From G958296245 sp963664035 (GTDB lineage Bacteria > Chloroflexota > Dehalococcoidia > Lucifugimonadales > G958296245): a stretch of 64,000 nt of DNA. The stretch is from positions 1,922,001 through 1,986,000 of the forward strand of contig OY760867.2 of assembly GCA_963664035.2 (NCBI GenBank). The letters run 5' to 3'. A program made the translations under genes and the position numbers. Position 1 is the first letter of the stretch, and the number at the start of each line of letters is the position of its first letter. Under the pieces are notes generated by a model. That model was given only the letters and a program-made list of their open reading frames with translations. It ran no database searches and had not been told where the DNA came from. Shown here piece after piece: positions 51,909-61,047 of this stretch.

Positions 51909-52009
51909 CCACCCCCGCCGAGGTGCATCGTCGTTGTGTCAGGAGTCCTGGCGTCTAAGCCCGAATCCACCGAAGTAGTGGGTAACAGGGTTGTGCTGAA
52001 GGGATGAGA

Positions 52010-52075
52010 GGGTGCTCCAGTGAATCTGGGATAATGGTTTTTGAACGAAAGACCAGCCAGAAACAAGGAGCACCC
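52010..52075 (+). promoter_or_regulatory. Transposase control region: inverted repeat sequestering the RBS, with internal promoter
   Basis: GGGTGCTCC (52010-52018) and GGAGCACCC (52067-52075) are perfect 9-bp arms. The right arm contains the transposase ribosome binding site AAGGAG (52065-52070). Between them TGGGATAAT (52027-52035) fits an extended -10 promoter. A transcript from that promoter would lack the left arm and be translatable, whereas read-through from outside would fold the RBS into a hairpin. Confidence 0.5.
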
Positions 52076-52080
52076 AATAG

Positions 52081-53406
52081 ATGCTACCACCTGAGCGCCC
52101 CGACCGCATCAACGTAGTCTTCGATGAGCCCCGCCTGGTGGCCAATGCTGGGCTGCTGCTGCCACTCACTCTCGCGCGGCGCCTGGGTCTGGGGGAACTG
52201 GTCGACAGTCACCTTGACTTGGGAGATGCGCCAGGGCGGGCGAACCCGGCAGACAAGATGCTGACCCTGGTGGCGTCGGCGCTGGCCGGTGGCGACTGCA
52301 TCGACGACGCCGACGTGTTGCGCACCGGCGGGACTGCTGGCGCCATCGGCTGCGTGGTCAAGGCGCCATCCACCCTGGGGACCTTCCTGCGCAGTTTCCA
52401 GTGGGGCCATGTGCGCCAGCTCGATCGGGTGAGCAGGGAGCTGCTGGCCCGGGCCTGGGATGCTGGGGCCGGACCCGGCGACGGTCCGTTGACCATCGAT
52501 CTTGATTCCACCATCTGCGAGACCTACGGACTGGCCAAGGAGGGCGCCCAACGCCCCGGATACACCGGCCAGAGGGGCTATCACCCGCTGCTGGCCGTCG
52601 CCGCTGGCACCGGCGACGTGCTCATGGCCCGTCTGCGCCAGGGACGCGCCAACACTGCCCGTGGCGCAGCCCACTTCTTGAGTGAGGCCATCGGCCGGGT
52701 GCGCCACGCCGGCGCTACCGGGCAACTCACCGTCCGGGCCGACAGCGGCTTCTACACTCACGACATCGTCACCGTCTGCCGCAAGATGGGCGTCCGCTTC
52801 TCCATCACCGTCCGACAGCACCACAGCCTCCGTAATCTCATGGAGGACATACCCGAGGACCACTGGACTCCCATACCCTACTGGATGGACGGCGGCGCCG
52901 ACGTGGCTGAGACCACCTACTCCCCTTTCGGGGGAGAACCCGACACCCCGCCGGTGCGCCTCATCGTCCGCAGGGTCAAGCCCACACCCGGCTCCCAACT
53001 GTCCCTGTTCACCAACTACAGCTACCACGCCTCGATCACCGACCGCGAGGGAGACACCCTCGAACTGGAGGCCGACCATCGACGCCACGCCGAGATCGAA
53101 AATGCCATACGCGACCTCAAGTACGGCGTCGGTCTCAACCACCTCCCTTCGGGGCGCTTCGCCGCCAACGCCGCATGGCTCGCGGTACAGGTCATCTCCC
53201 ACAACCTCGCCCGATGGACCGCGCGCATCGGCCTCCAAGAGCAGGTCGTGACCACCAGGACCCTGAGACGACGCTTCTTCTCCCTCGTCGGACGGCTCAC
53301 ACGCTCGGCCCGCCGACTCACACTGCATCTCCCACAGCGCTGGCCCTGGCAGGATAGGTTCACTCATGCACTGGAGCGATTACGCGCTCTGCCACTCCCT
53401 TCCTGA
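52081..53406 (+). mobile_element. IS1380-like element transposase
   Basis: A 441-residue DDE transposase. The segment LTIDLDSTICETYGLAKEGA, then GYTGQRGYHPLLA, is characteristic of the IS1380 family, followed by VRADSGFYT with the second catalytic Asp and the conserved ADHRRHAEIENAIRDLKYG region with the Glu. It is intact with no frameshift. Terminal inverted repeats could not be fixed; CAGCACA-like sequences near 51990 and 53421 are the best candidates. Its insertion lies in the rearranged interval between the gltD fragment and the fourth Uma2 gene. The 156 bp after it (53407-53562) hold no recognisable gene. Confidence 0.92.
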
Positions 53407-53562
53407 CCGCAGTGTCGGTAACCAGCACACCAACACAATGCTCACCCCACCGCCAGCCCAAAGGTCTCCTCAACTCGCGCCGGATGGAACCGAAGTCTGT
53501 TCCCTGACGCCACAGGCACATCCAGCAGAGGCTCCACACCCCTGCCGGGGGTGACCGGTGAC

Positions 53563-54366
53563 CTACAACCAGCCCACCTTACCCGAAACCGCCCGGACCA
53601 TCGGCGCCCAAGACTCCCTAACGTCCCGACCCAGCGCCATCACTACTAGCTTCGGTGGATTCGGGCTAAGCAGATCTTCGAGCTGACGGACGCGCGCTTC
53701 GGCTTGGAGGCGGGCTTCCCGCTCCCGGTCGGCGCGGGCGCGTTCGTCCTCAAAAGTGGTAATGTGCCGTCCCGTCGCGGGGTCGTACCACCTCAGCCGG
53801 CCGCTCTCCCATCGGATGTTCAGGTCCAGGACCTCGCTGTAGCCCTGCAGGACGTCGTCCTCCAACCGCTCGATGGAGATGGGTTCGTACCGGCCGCTCA
53901 CCAGCCTCTCCCCGGCCAGCCTCGCGCCGTGGTATTCGCCCGTCTCGTCGAAGCGCCAGTATTCGGGGATGCCCATAGCGGCGTAGTCGTCCCGCTTTGC
54001 CCCTACGTCGGTGTGCGCGGTGCTCTTGGAGGCGACCTCCAGCACGAAGTCCGGCGGCTTGCCCTGCTCTGAGACGATGTACCCGTTGCTCCGGTAGTAG
54101 GCGGCAGGGTCCACGCCGAACGCGACGGCTAGGTCGGGGTTCCTTCGGGTGGCCGCGCCCGAATGCGGCTCGCGGACGATGAAGCGCTCGGCGAATACCA
54201 GCGTGGTTTCAGGGTTGCCGAAGTGTTGGATGAGATAGTGGCTGCTGCCAGGCGCGTGCAGGTGGTCGTAGCTGGTCATCTCGTCAGGCTCGCGTGGAGG
54301 CGGGTCCGGCAGTTCGAAAACGTCTGCCGACCTCGGCTTAGCGGTCAGGGTATTCGTGGTGGTCAT
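53563..54366 (-). CDS. Uma2 family endonuclease (fourth copy, diverged)
   Basis: 267 residues, ATG at 54366. Uma2 core: NPDLAVAFGVDP, PPDFVLEVASKSTAHTDVGA, KRDDYAAMGIPEYWRFDETG. The C-terminus has a charged coiled coil (DERARADREREARLQAEARV) and a short tail. It is clearly paralogous to the three tandem copies at 31.4-33.8 kb but diverged and separately located. Upstream in-frame ATGs lack support. Confidence 0.88.
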   Translation of the reverse strand: MTTTNTLTAKPRSADVFELPDPPPREPDEMTSYDHLHAPGSSHYLIQHFGNPETTLVFAERFIVREPHSGAATRRNPDLAVAFGVDPAAYYRSNGYIVSEQGKPPDFVLEVASKSTAHTDVGAKRDDYAAMGIPEYWRFDETGEYHGARLAGERLVSGRYEPISIERLEDDVLQGYSEVLDLNIRWESGRLRWYDPATGRHITTFEDERARADREREARLQAEARVRQLEDLLSPNPPKLVVMALGRDVRESWAPMVRAVSGKVGWL

Positions 54367-54481
54367 CGTGCGCCTCGTAGGTCCGGCGAGCATGCCCTTC
54401 CGTGAAGTGGCGCTATTGTAACAGGTCGGGAACAACCCAAACGAATTGGTATATCATAGGCTCGCTCAGCGAGGAGGACTT

Positions 54482-55498
54482 ATGGCAAAGCACAAGATCG
54501 CCTTCGTTTCGCCGGGGAAGACGGATGTCTCGAACGTAGAGGAAGGGCTGGCGGGGCTCGACTACGACATGGACGTGCACGTCTGCGCGAGCCAGGGGGA
54601 GGTGATCGAGGCGATCAAGGGCGCCGACGTGATCATCAACCGGGGCGTGCAGATGCCCCGCGAGGTGATAGAGGAGATAGACACGGCCAAGGCCATCGTC
54701 AGCGTCGGGCACGGCTTCGACCGTGTGGACGACGAGGCGGCGACCGACAAGGGCGTGATGGTCGTCAACACCGCCGGGTTCGTGACCGAGGAGGTCGCCA
54801 ACCACACGATAATGCTGCTGCTGGCGTGCGCCAAGAACCTGGTGCGCCTGAACAACGCCGTGAAGTCCGGGGAGTGGCCCACGTTCACTGCCCTGGGGCA
54901 GCCGATGCCGCCCATCTACGGCGAGGTGTTCGGGCTCGTGGGGATGGGGAACATAGGCAGGGCGACGGTGCGCCGCGCCCAGGCCTTCGGGCTGGACGTC
55001 GCAGTGTACGACCCGTTCCTGCCGACGTGGACGGCGCAGGAGTACCGGGTCAGGCTGGTCGGCAGCCTGGAGGAGCTGGCGTCGCAGTCCGACTACGTGG
55101 CGATACTGACGCCGCTCAACCGGCACACCCGGAAGCTGCTGGGGGCGAGCTTCTTCGAGGCGATGAAGCCGACCGCGTACTTCATCAACTGCTGCCGGGG
55201 CGGGACGGTGGACGAGGAGGCGCTGATCGAGGCGCTGCGCAACGGGGAGATCGCCGGGGCGGGCATCGACGTGTTCGAGCAGGAGCCGACGACGCCGGAC
55301 AACCCGCTGCTGAAGATGGACAACGTGATCGTCACGCCGCACACGGCGGGCGCGTCCGACGCGGGACTCGTCGCCGGGGAGAGACGTCTCGGCGAGGAGA
55401 CGGCGCGGATACTGAGGGGGACGTGGCCCATGTCGCTGGTCAACCCCGCCGTGCGGGCCAGGATTTCAGGGCGCGCGCCGGCGGTCAACAACGTCTGA
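54482..55498 (+). CDS. D-isomer-specific 2-hydroxyacid dehydrogenase
   Basis: A 338-residue NAD-dependent dehydrogenase. GAGGAGG lies seven bases before the ATG at 54482. The NAD motif is GLVGMGNIGR (151-160), and the catalytic triad is Arg239 (CCRGGTVDEEAL), Glu268 (DVFEQEP) and His287 (VTPHTAG). It resembles phosphoglycerate dehydrogenase but lacks the ACT domain, so glyoxylate/hydroxypyruvate or another 2-oxoacid reduction is possible. Its 5' end is partly duplicated at 51475-51575. Confidence 0.92.
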   Translation: MAKHKIAFVSPGKTDVSNVEEGLAGLDYDMDVHVCASQGEVIEAIKGADVIINRGVQMPREVIEEIDTAKAIVSVGHGFDRVDDEAATDKGVMVVNTAGFVTEEVANHTIMLLLACAKNLVRLNNAVKSGEWPTFTALGQPMPPIYGEVFGLVGMGNIGRATVRRAQAFGLDVAVYDPFLPTWTAQEYRVRLVGSLEELASQSDYVAILTPLNRHTRKLLGASFFEAMKPTAYFINCCRGGTVDEEALIEALRNGEIAGAGIDVFEQEPTTPDNPLLKMDNVIVTPHTAGASDAGLVAGERRLGEETARILRGTWPMSLVNPAVRARISGRAPAVNNV

Positions 55499-55519
55499 GC
55501 GCCCGGCCTGCCTGAACCG

Positions 55520-55544
55520 CCTTTCGACAGGCTCAGGCGAACGG
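55520..55544. repeat. Dispersed CTTTCGACAGGCTCAGG-type repeat
   Basis: The sequence CCTTTCGACAGGCTCAGG followed by CGAACGG recurs at 63142-63167 and, modified, inside the lipoprotein gene near 9434-9453. It is a widespread short interspersed repeat of unknown function. Confidence 0.7.
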
Positions 55545-55548
55545 GTCA

Positions 55549-56448
55549 CTAGGGCAGGTATTTCCGGTTGACCTTGGCCACGTAGGAGAAGGTGGGGTTG
55601 ACGAACTGGGTGCAGCGGGCTTCCAGCACCTGGCCCAGGAAGAGGTAGGCCTCGCCCCGCTCGAAGCCGTAGCTCTCCTCCAGCCACAGCACCATCTCGG
55701 ACAGCGCCGTGCGGAAGGCGTCTTCGGCGGGCCTCGCCATCGCGGTGGTCATGATGTGGGTGTCGTTGGTGATCCTGGGCCAGGTCATCGACCTGGGCTT
55801 GGGCCGCAGCTCGCACCTCATCCTGACGCGGCCGCCGGCCTCGACCCCGCCGGCGCCGCATATCTCGCCGTCGCCCTGGCGGGCGTGCATGTCGCCGACG
55901 TGGAGCAGGGCGCCGGGGACGGACACAGGGAGGTGGACGGACGCGCCGGTGGTGACCTCCTGGATGTCGAAGTTGCCGCCCCACTCGCCGGCCCAGGCGT
56001 TCGTCCAGCGGGTGTGCTCCTGCGCGACGCCGACCACCCCGAGCATCGGCGAGATGGGTATGCGCAGCGAGTCGCTCCAGAGGATGTGGCCGTCGCGTAT
56101 CTCCACGACCTTCTGCTGGTAGCCGATGCCGGTGCCGCCCAGCCAGCCCGGCATGGCGCCGTTAGCGCCCCAGAACCGGGTGAAGCCGATGGGGTCGACG
56201 TCTATCTCGCCTACGTGGACGACGAGGACGTGGCCGGGCTCGGCGCCCTCGACGTAGATGCAGCCGCTGGAGGGGTTGCCGGCGCGCAGCTTCCGGTCCA
56301 GTTCGTCGCGGTCGGGGTGGTCGTCGAGCCAGGGGCCGCGGTTTAGCTGCGTCTCGACCTCGAACTCCTCGCCCGGATCGACGTGGAGGGTCGGCTCATT
56401 GTCCGGGCCTGTCTCGAAGTACAGTACGTCCCTGGTAGCGCGCTTCAT
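55549..56448 (-). CDS. Acetamidase/formamidase family protein
   Basis: A 299-residue amide hydrolase of the FmdA/AmdA family. Family features are the N-terminal VDPGEEFEVETQL, GNPSSGCIYVEGAEPGHVL, the conserved GVVGVAQEHTRW, WGGNFDIQEVTTGASVHLPV and LLHVGDMHARQGDGEICGAG with probable metal ligands. It releases ammonia from short amides, which would feed the nearby glutamine synthetase/GOGAT system. The exact substrate is not predictable. Confidence 0.92.
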   Translation of the reverse strand: MKRATRDVLYFETGPDNEPTLHVDPGEEFEVETQLNRGPWLDDHPDRDELDRKLRAGNPSSGCIYVEGAEPGHVLVVHVGEIDVDPIGFTRFWGANGAMPGWLGGTGIGYQQKVVEIRDGHILWSDSLRIPISPMLGVVGVAQEHTRWTNAWAGEWGGNFDIQEVTTGASVHLPVSVPGALLHVGDMHARQGDGEICGAGGVEAGGRVRMRCELRPKPRSMTWPRITNDTHIMTTAMARPAEDAFRTALSEMVLWLEESYGFERGEAYLFLGQVLEARCTQFVNPTFSYVAKVNRKYLP

Positions 56449-56570
56449 GGTCTGCCTCCTCGGTGCTATTGGGGCGATGATACACCGAGTCGGACCCGAC
56501 CGGCTGGCGGCCCATGTCGAGACCCGCTAGACTCTAGCGCGATGCTAAGGCTGGACAAGGGGGCGGTCCG

Positions 56571-57209
56571 ATGACTTTCGAGGTATACGACTACCGCACC
56601 GACGTGCGCAACATCCTGGTCACGCCGGAGATCAGGTCGCGGTTCTTGAAGGTGGAGCCCGGTGCTCCGGCAGGCTCGCACACGCACGACCTGGGGCACG
56701 AGGTGTTCCTGGTGCTCGACGGGGTGGCCGAGTTCGAGATCGACGGCGGCAAGCGGGAGGTGGGGCCCGGCCAGATGTGCGTGGCGCTGGCGGGGCAGAT
56801 GCACGGCGTGCGGGCCGTCGGCGACCGGCCGACGACGATGTACCTGTCGGTGACGCCCCACGTCCAGCCGACGCACACGTATTGGGACGCGGACGGGCGG
56901 CGCCTGCCACACCGCTTCGCGCCGTCGAGCAGCTACGACGTGGAGACGGACACGGATACGCCCGTGCCTGAGCTGCTCGCCCGGCTGGAGGAGGCGACGA
57001 CGGGTGTGATGGAGGCGGCGCGGGCCGCGACAGACGGCCAGCGCGAAGTGGCCGACGCGATAGCGGGCGCGGTCGAGGGCGGCGACCTGGAGACCGCGGG
57101 AGAGCTGAGGGACGCCGTCTACGACCTGCTCAGGCCGCTGCTGGAGAACGTTGCGGCGCTGGAGAAGGTATGGAACGACGCCGCGCCGCGCACCGGGCCT
57201 AGTGGATAG
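56571..57209 (+). CDS. Cupin domain-containing protein
   Basis: 212 residues. Cupin motif 1 is GAPAGSHTHDLGHEVFLVLDG (H37, H39, E44) and motif 2 is around H78 (MCVALAGQMHGVRAVG), giving a single-domain metal-binding barrel over residues about 20-105. The C-terminal 100 residues are an added predicted helical region (LARLEEATTGVMEAA; ELRDAVYDLLRPLLENV). Function unknown. It is divergent from the acetamidase gene. Confidence 0.85.
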   Translation: MTFEVYDYRTDVRNILVTPEIRSRFLKVEPGAPAGSHTHDLGHEVFLVLDGVAEFEIDGGKREVGPGQMCVALAGQMHGVRAVGDRPTTMYLSVTPHVQPTHTYWDADGRRLPHRFAPSSSYDVETDTDTPVPELLARLEEATTGVMEAARAATDGQREVADAIAGAVEGGDLETAGELRDAVYDLLRPLLENVAALEKVWNDAAPRTGPSG

Positions 57210-57245
57210 TGGATAGTGAAGAGTGGATAGGAGTGAGGAGTTGGG

Positions 57246-57632
57246 ATGCTTAGGCAAGCGATTGCAGTCGTCATCGCCTTGATCGGTATTGCGGCCGCGC
57301 TTGATTACGTGTGGGGAATTCGGTACGTCGATGCTGTGAGAGACCTCGATCGGGAAGCGGTATTGGGTCCGCTCATGGCGGTTGGGATCGTGCTTGCGCT
57401 GATAGTGAACTTCGCGTGGAAGCGTTCCTTCGACGCCGATAATACCGACGGCGCCGTCACGCGCGCGTACCTGGAAGCGAATCTGGCCTTCTACACGACC
57501 GTGTTGCTGGCGTTCCAGGTATTCAGGGAATGGATCGGCAATGTCCCAAGCCAGTGGTGGCAGGACCCTCTGTTCGTCGTCGTGATGGGGGTTACCAGCC
57601 TCCGCCTATGGCGCGACCGGGCCGCCGAGTGA
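57246..57632 (+). CDS. Small membrane protein, function unknown
   Basis: 128 residues with four hydrophobic segments (MLRQAIAVVIALIGIAAALD, PLMAVGIVLALIVNF, FYTTVLLAFQVF, PLFVVVMGVTSL). No family recognised. GAGGAG precedes the ATG. Its stop overlaps the GTG start of the Vms1-like gene (GTGA). A short tandem TAGTGGA repeat (57205-57230) lies upstream. Confidence 0.7.
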   Translation: MLRQAIAVVIALIGIAAALDYVWGIRYVDAVRDLDREAVLGPLMAVGIVLALIVNFAWKRSFDADNTDGAVTRAYLEANLAFYTTVLLAFQVFREWIGNVPSQWWQDPLFVVVMGVTSLRLWRDRAAE

Positions 57633-58333
57633 ACCTGTCCGCCTCGGACTGGGAGGTCGGAGGGCGGCGGTGGGTTACCAGGAGCGGGCTGCGCCGCCTG
57701 CTGGACGACGCGGCCCGCTCCCAGGGCTGTGCGAGCACGCGCTATCTCCCTCCCGGGCGGGTCTCCGCGCTCATAGGAGAGACGGAGACAGGGGCCGCCG
57801 TGTTCGTGGGCGAGAGCCGGTCGGTGGCCGTGGTGCCGCCGTTCCCGATGGAGGCCGCCGGCGAGTACGAGGGATTCCACGCGGGGCCGCTGGTGGAGGC
57901 GGTTGAGAGGGACCGCCTCGTGGGGGTGCTGCTGGTGCGCTTGGGGCGCTACGCGGTGGGAGTGGTGAACAACATCGGGCTGGTCGCCTCGAAGACCGAC
58001 ACGCGGTACGTCAAGACCCGCCACCGCGCCGGAGGGTCGTCGCAGCGGAGGTTCGAGCGCAGCCGCGAGCGGCTGGTGCGCGAGCTGTTCGACAAGGTGT
58101 GCGCGGTCGCCGGGGACGTGCTGGGGCCGTACGAGGGGAGGCTGGAGCACGTGCTGCTGGGCGGCGAGCGCCAGACGCTGCTGGGGCTGACGAAGAGGTG
58201 CCCGTTGATGAGGGCGCTGGCGCCCATCACGATGAAGCGCGTGCTGGACGTGCGCCGGCCGGGGATGAACGCGCTGGAGCGCGCCGAGGAGGAGGTGTGG
58301 AAGAGCCGCGTGCTGGAGCTTGAGCGCGCGTAG
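57629..58333 (+). CDS. Vms1-like (acVLRF1-type) release factor/peptidyl-tRNA hydrolase
   Basis: 234 residues from the overlapping GTG at 57629; an ATG at 57608 is possible. The GGSSQRRFERSRE segment (135-147) with Gln139 corresponds to the catalytic loop of eukaryotic Vms1/ANKZF1 and the bacterial VLRF1 proteins, which release nascent chains from stalled large subunits. Flanking VNNIGLVASKTDTRYVKTRH and EHVLLGGERQTLLGL fit the eRF1-like fold. It would act in ribosome-associated quality control. Assignment rests on the loop motif and length. Confidence 0.75.
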   Translation: MNLSASDWEVGGRRWVTRSGLRRLLDDAARSQGCASTRYLPPGRVSALIGETETGAAVFVGESRSVAVVPPFPMEAAGEYEGFHAGPLVEAVERDRLVGVLLVRLGRYAVGVVNNIGLVASKTDTRYVKTRHRAGGSSQRRFERSRERLVRELFDKVCAVAGDVLGPYEGRLEHVLLGGERQTLLGLTKRCPLMRALAPITMKRVLDVRRPGMNALERAEEEVWKSRVLELERA

Positions 58334-58340
58334 CGGTCGG

Positions 58341-59120
58341 CTACTGGGCTGTCCAGCCGCCGTCGACGGCGAGGGGTATGCCGGTTACGAATGACGCCTC
58401 GTCGGACGCCAGGTAGAGGGCCGCGTAGGCGATCTCCTCAGGTTGTCCGAGCCGGCCCATGGGCGTCCTCTCCTCCAGGGCGCTGAGGACCTCGGGTTTG
58501 CTGAAGATCTCCCTGGTGAGGTTCGACCAGGTGTAGCCGGGGCAGATGCAGTTGACGCGTATGTTGTCCCTGGCGCAGTCCACGGCGAGGTTCCTGGTGA
58601 GCTGTACCACGCCGCCCTTGGAGGCCGCGTAGGGGTTGAAGCCGCCTCCGACGCCGGGGATGCCGGCCGGGTAGCCCACGAGGCCGATGATGGAGGCCAG
58701 GTTGACGATCGAGCCGCCTCCCGCGCGCTTCATCTCCGGGACGGCGTGAAAGGACACGAGGAACGTGCCCTTGACGTTGACCTCGAGGACCTTGTCCCAG
58801 AGGGCCTCCGCGTCCGCGCCGGGTTCCAGGGCGTTGCGGGAGCTGACGCCGGCGCTGTTGACCAGCACGTCCAGCTTCCCGTACCGGTCGACGGCGGCCT
58901 GCACCATGGCGGCCGCGTCGTCGTTGCTGGTCACGTCGCCGGATACGGCGACAGCCTCGCCGTAGGAGTCCCTGATCTGCTCCACCGCCGCCGAGGCGTT
59001 GGGTTCGTCGCGGTCGGCGACGACGACCTTGGCGCCTTCCCGCGCGAATAGCAGGGCCGAGGCGCGGCCGATGCCGGAGCCGCCGCCGGTGACCAGGGCT
59101 ACTTTTCCATCCAGGCGCAT
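58341..59120 (-). CDS. SDR family NAD(P)-dependent oxidoreductase
   Basis: A 259-residue classical short-chain dehydrogenase. TGGGSGIG at 11-18, NSAG at 89-92, Ser144, Tyr165 and Lys169 (YAASK) form the cofactor and catalytic set. The C-terminal YLASDEASFVTGIPLAVDGG is typical. ADRD at the end of strand 2 suggests NAD preference. Substrate unknown. It ends 8 bp from the convergent Vms1-like gene. Confidence 0.93.
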   Translation of the reverse strand: MRLDGKVALVTGGGSGIGRASALLFAREGAKVVVADRDEPNASAAVEQIRDSYGEAVAVSGDVTSNDDAAAMVQAAVDRYGKLDVLVNSAGVSSRNALEPGADAEALWDKVLEVNVKGTFLVSFHAVPEMKRAGGGSIVNLASIIGLVGYPAGIPGVGGGFNPYAASKGGVVQLTRNLAVDCARDNIRVNCICPGYTWSNLTREIFSKPEVLSALEERTPMGRLGQPEEIAYAALYLASDEASFVTGIPLAVDGGWTAQ

Positions 59121-59130
59121 GGTGTCCTCC

Positions 59131-59742
59131 TCACTTAGCGGATGCGCTATTCCAGGTGCGATTTCGCAGAGCTTGCTTGAAATCTCTTATGAACGTGTCA
59201 AGCGAAGGGACGCTGGCGGCCGCCCTGTATATGTCCATTTCGGCTACCACCCTTTCGGCGTACTCGATGCCTCCCAGGAGTGGGACGACGCCCGCGTCCG
59301 TCACGGTTTGGGACAAGACCTGCTTGAACCTGCCCGGCCCGCACTTCGAGTCCGGGACGGGGGCTTGGGTGGGTGCCCGGAGTACGCGCTGCAAAGCGGG
59401 AGGGTCCGCCAGATACCAACATTCGATGTGCGGCTCAGGGGCGCCGACTACGATGTCCCCAAGATAACCCGCATCCTCTACGAGCTTCAAGTACCTCGAC
59501 TTGATAGTGCCGACGCCCGAGCAGTCGGTGTCGCGTATAACCACTACCAGATCAGGGCGTGTATCCGAGGCGGCATAGCCTCCCAGGAACTGCATGAATT
59601 GCTGGTCAAGCTGAGAAGCGCCTCCTCTTGCGTTGCGAACGTGGACTTCCACGGGTACGCACGCTTCATCGGCCAACCGCCTTAACAGTGAGTCAACGAA
59701 CCGCTCGTGTCCGAGGTCTTCAAGGAATAGGACGAGTTTCAC
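59131..59742 (-). CDS. TOPRIM/DUF4276-like protein partnered with ATPase
   Basis: 203 residues, GTG start immediately after the ATPase stop (zero-base gap), with GGGAGGA inside the ATPase end. The TOPRIM pattern is visible: FLEDLGHERFVDSLL with Glu8, then LVVVIRDTDCSG with D71 and D73, followed by GAPEPHIECWYLADP. The overall layout is that of DUF4276/DUF3226-like partners of AAA ATPases. The predicted function is a nuclease controlled by the ATPase in a two-gene defence module. Confidence 0.75.
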   Translation of the reverse strand: MKLVLFLEDLGHERFVDSLLRRLADEACVPVEVHVRNARGGASQLDQQFMQFLGGYAASDTRPDLVVVIRDTDCSGVGTIKSRYLKLVEDAGYLGDIVVGAPEPHIECWYLADPPALQRVLRAPTQAPVPDSKCGPGRFKQVLSQTVTDAGVVPLLGGIEYAERVVAEMDIYRAAASVPSLDTFIRDFKQALRNRTWNSASAK

Positions 59743-61047
59743 CTATCCTCCCAGGTCTCCTCTTTCCAGCGCCTCTGCGAGAGCGCGGTCAGCGGCTTGT
59801 TCGCCAAACATCAAGGTGTAGTCGATTGGCTCGAACCTGCTTTGGCCGTCCTCTTTCCAACTTCCCATGATCGAGATACGCCCCTTGAAGTCGGCGTGTG
59901 TGTAGTTGGTATGCTCGATGTAGTCGGGTAGCTTCGAGGAGTGCGTCGTGACGATCAGCTGCTTACCGTGCTGCTGGACGGCGTTGTCGAGCAGGCGAGC
60001 AACGATCTGGAGCCTTCGCGGATGGACACCGTTCTCCGGTTCCTCGAAACCGATGGTCGTGGACGGGCCGCCCGGCGCGAGCATCGCCAGTAGCCCCATC
60101 ACTCTGAGGGTCCCGTCTGATATGACTCTGGAGGAGTAGTTCGTATTGCTCTCGACGAGGTTGAGTCTAACGAGCCCGGTTGGCGTAACTGTCGTATGCA
60201 CGCCGTCCGCAGCGGGCACGACCATCTTTAGGGTCAGCGCCAGGTTCTCAAACTGCTTGGGGTTGCTAACCTTGAGGCTGTGGTAGTAGCCAGCCAAGTC
60301 CCTGCCGTCGTACCCCAGTGTGTCGACATCCCTGAGAGCGCTCTCCAAGCGCATTACGGACGGATCGAAGTAGTAGAACCGCCAATGGCGCAACTCCTCC
60401 TTGAATGCCGTAATGTGTGGATAGTGCGGGGGGTACAGGGGGGTCGACAGAATCGTGTGGTCCAGCCCCAGATCGTGGTAGATGGGGTGGGCTTGGCCTT
60501 CCATGCGAAGATGGAGCCTGTCGCCTACCCTTTCTAGGAAAGGTTTCCTGTCCTTCCGCTCCTCTCCGTCCATACGGAGCGCTACGAGCCTCTCGTCTAT
60601 GACCCTGAGCATCCCCGTGGACGTTAGAAACTCGATTGTCAGGTCGTATCGCATGCGCTTCTCGATCACGCGCCTAGAATCCCGGTGGTTGGCGCGGCTG
60701 CTTGCGGGAAGCCCCTCCCTCATGTCCCTGACGAGTCGCTCGACTGCCTTCACGGTTGAATTCGACAACTCAACCTCGACTCCAAGGGAGAGAGTCAAAA
60801 CATCGCTCGACATCAATTCCTCCAGCCCCCCCGGCGGCGCGAAGAAGGCTTCTATGGGATTCCCGCGGTGCTCATCGAACGCGGACCTGATCGTCCCACC
60901 CGTAGCCATGCGGCTTAGCAGGCCAAGGGCATCCAGCAGGTTACTCTTGCCGGAAGCGTTGGGGCCTATCACCAGTGTGAGCGCGCTGAGTTCAAGGTCG
61001 ACGTCCCTGAGAGACTTATAGCCCTTGATCACGACGCGGGTGATCAT
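59743..61047 (-). CDS. AAA family ATPase (AAA_21/OLD-like), second copy
   Basis: 434 residues, ATG at 61047 with AAGGAGGT six bases upstream. It opens MITRVVIKGYKSLRDVDLEL, Walker A GPNASGKS at 28-35. The Walker B region is TTIGFEEPENGVHP, with Glu replacing the usual Asp, as in many OLD-type ATPases, and LIVTTHSSKLPDYIE follows. SDGTLRVMGLLAMLAPGG is the signature-like region. It differs in sequence and length from the ATPase at 18.9 kb, so the two cassettes are not recent duplicates. Confidence 0.88.
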   Translation of the reverse strand: MITRVVIKGYKSLRDVDLELSALTLVIGPNASGKSNLLDALGLLSRMATGGTIRSAFDEHRGNPIEAFFAPPGGLEELMSSDVLTLSLGVEVELSNSTVKAVERLVRDMREGLPASSRANHRDSRRVIEKRMRYDLTIEFLTSTGMLRVIDERLVALRMDGEERKDRKPFLERVGDRLHLRMEGQAHPIYHDLGLDHTILSTPLYPPHYPHITAFKEELRHWRFYYFDPSVMRLESALRDVDTLGYDGRDLAGYYHSLKVSNPKQFENLALTLKMVVPAADGVHTTVTPTGLVRLNLVESNTNYSSRVISDGTLRVMGLLAMLAPGGPSTTIGFEEPENGVHPRRLQIVARLLDNAVQQHGKQLIVTTHSSKLPDYIEHTNYTHADFKGRISIMGSWKEDGQSRFEPIDYTLMFGEQAADRALAEALERGDLGG

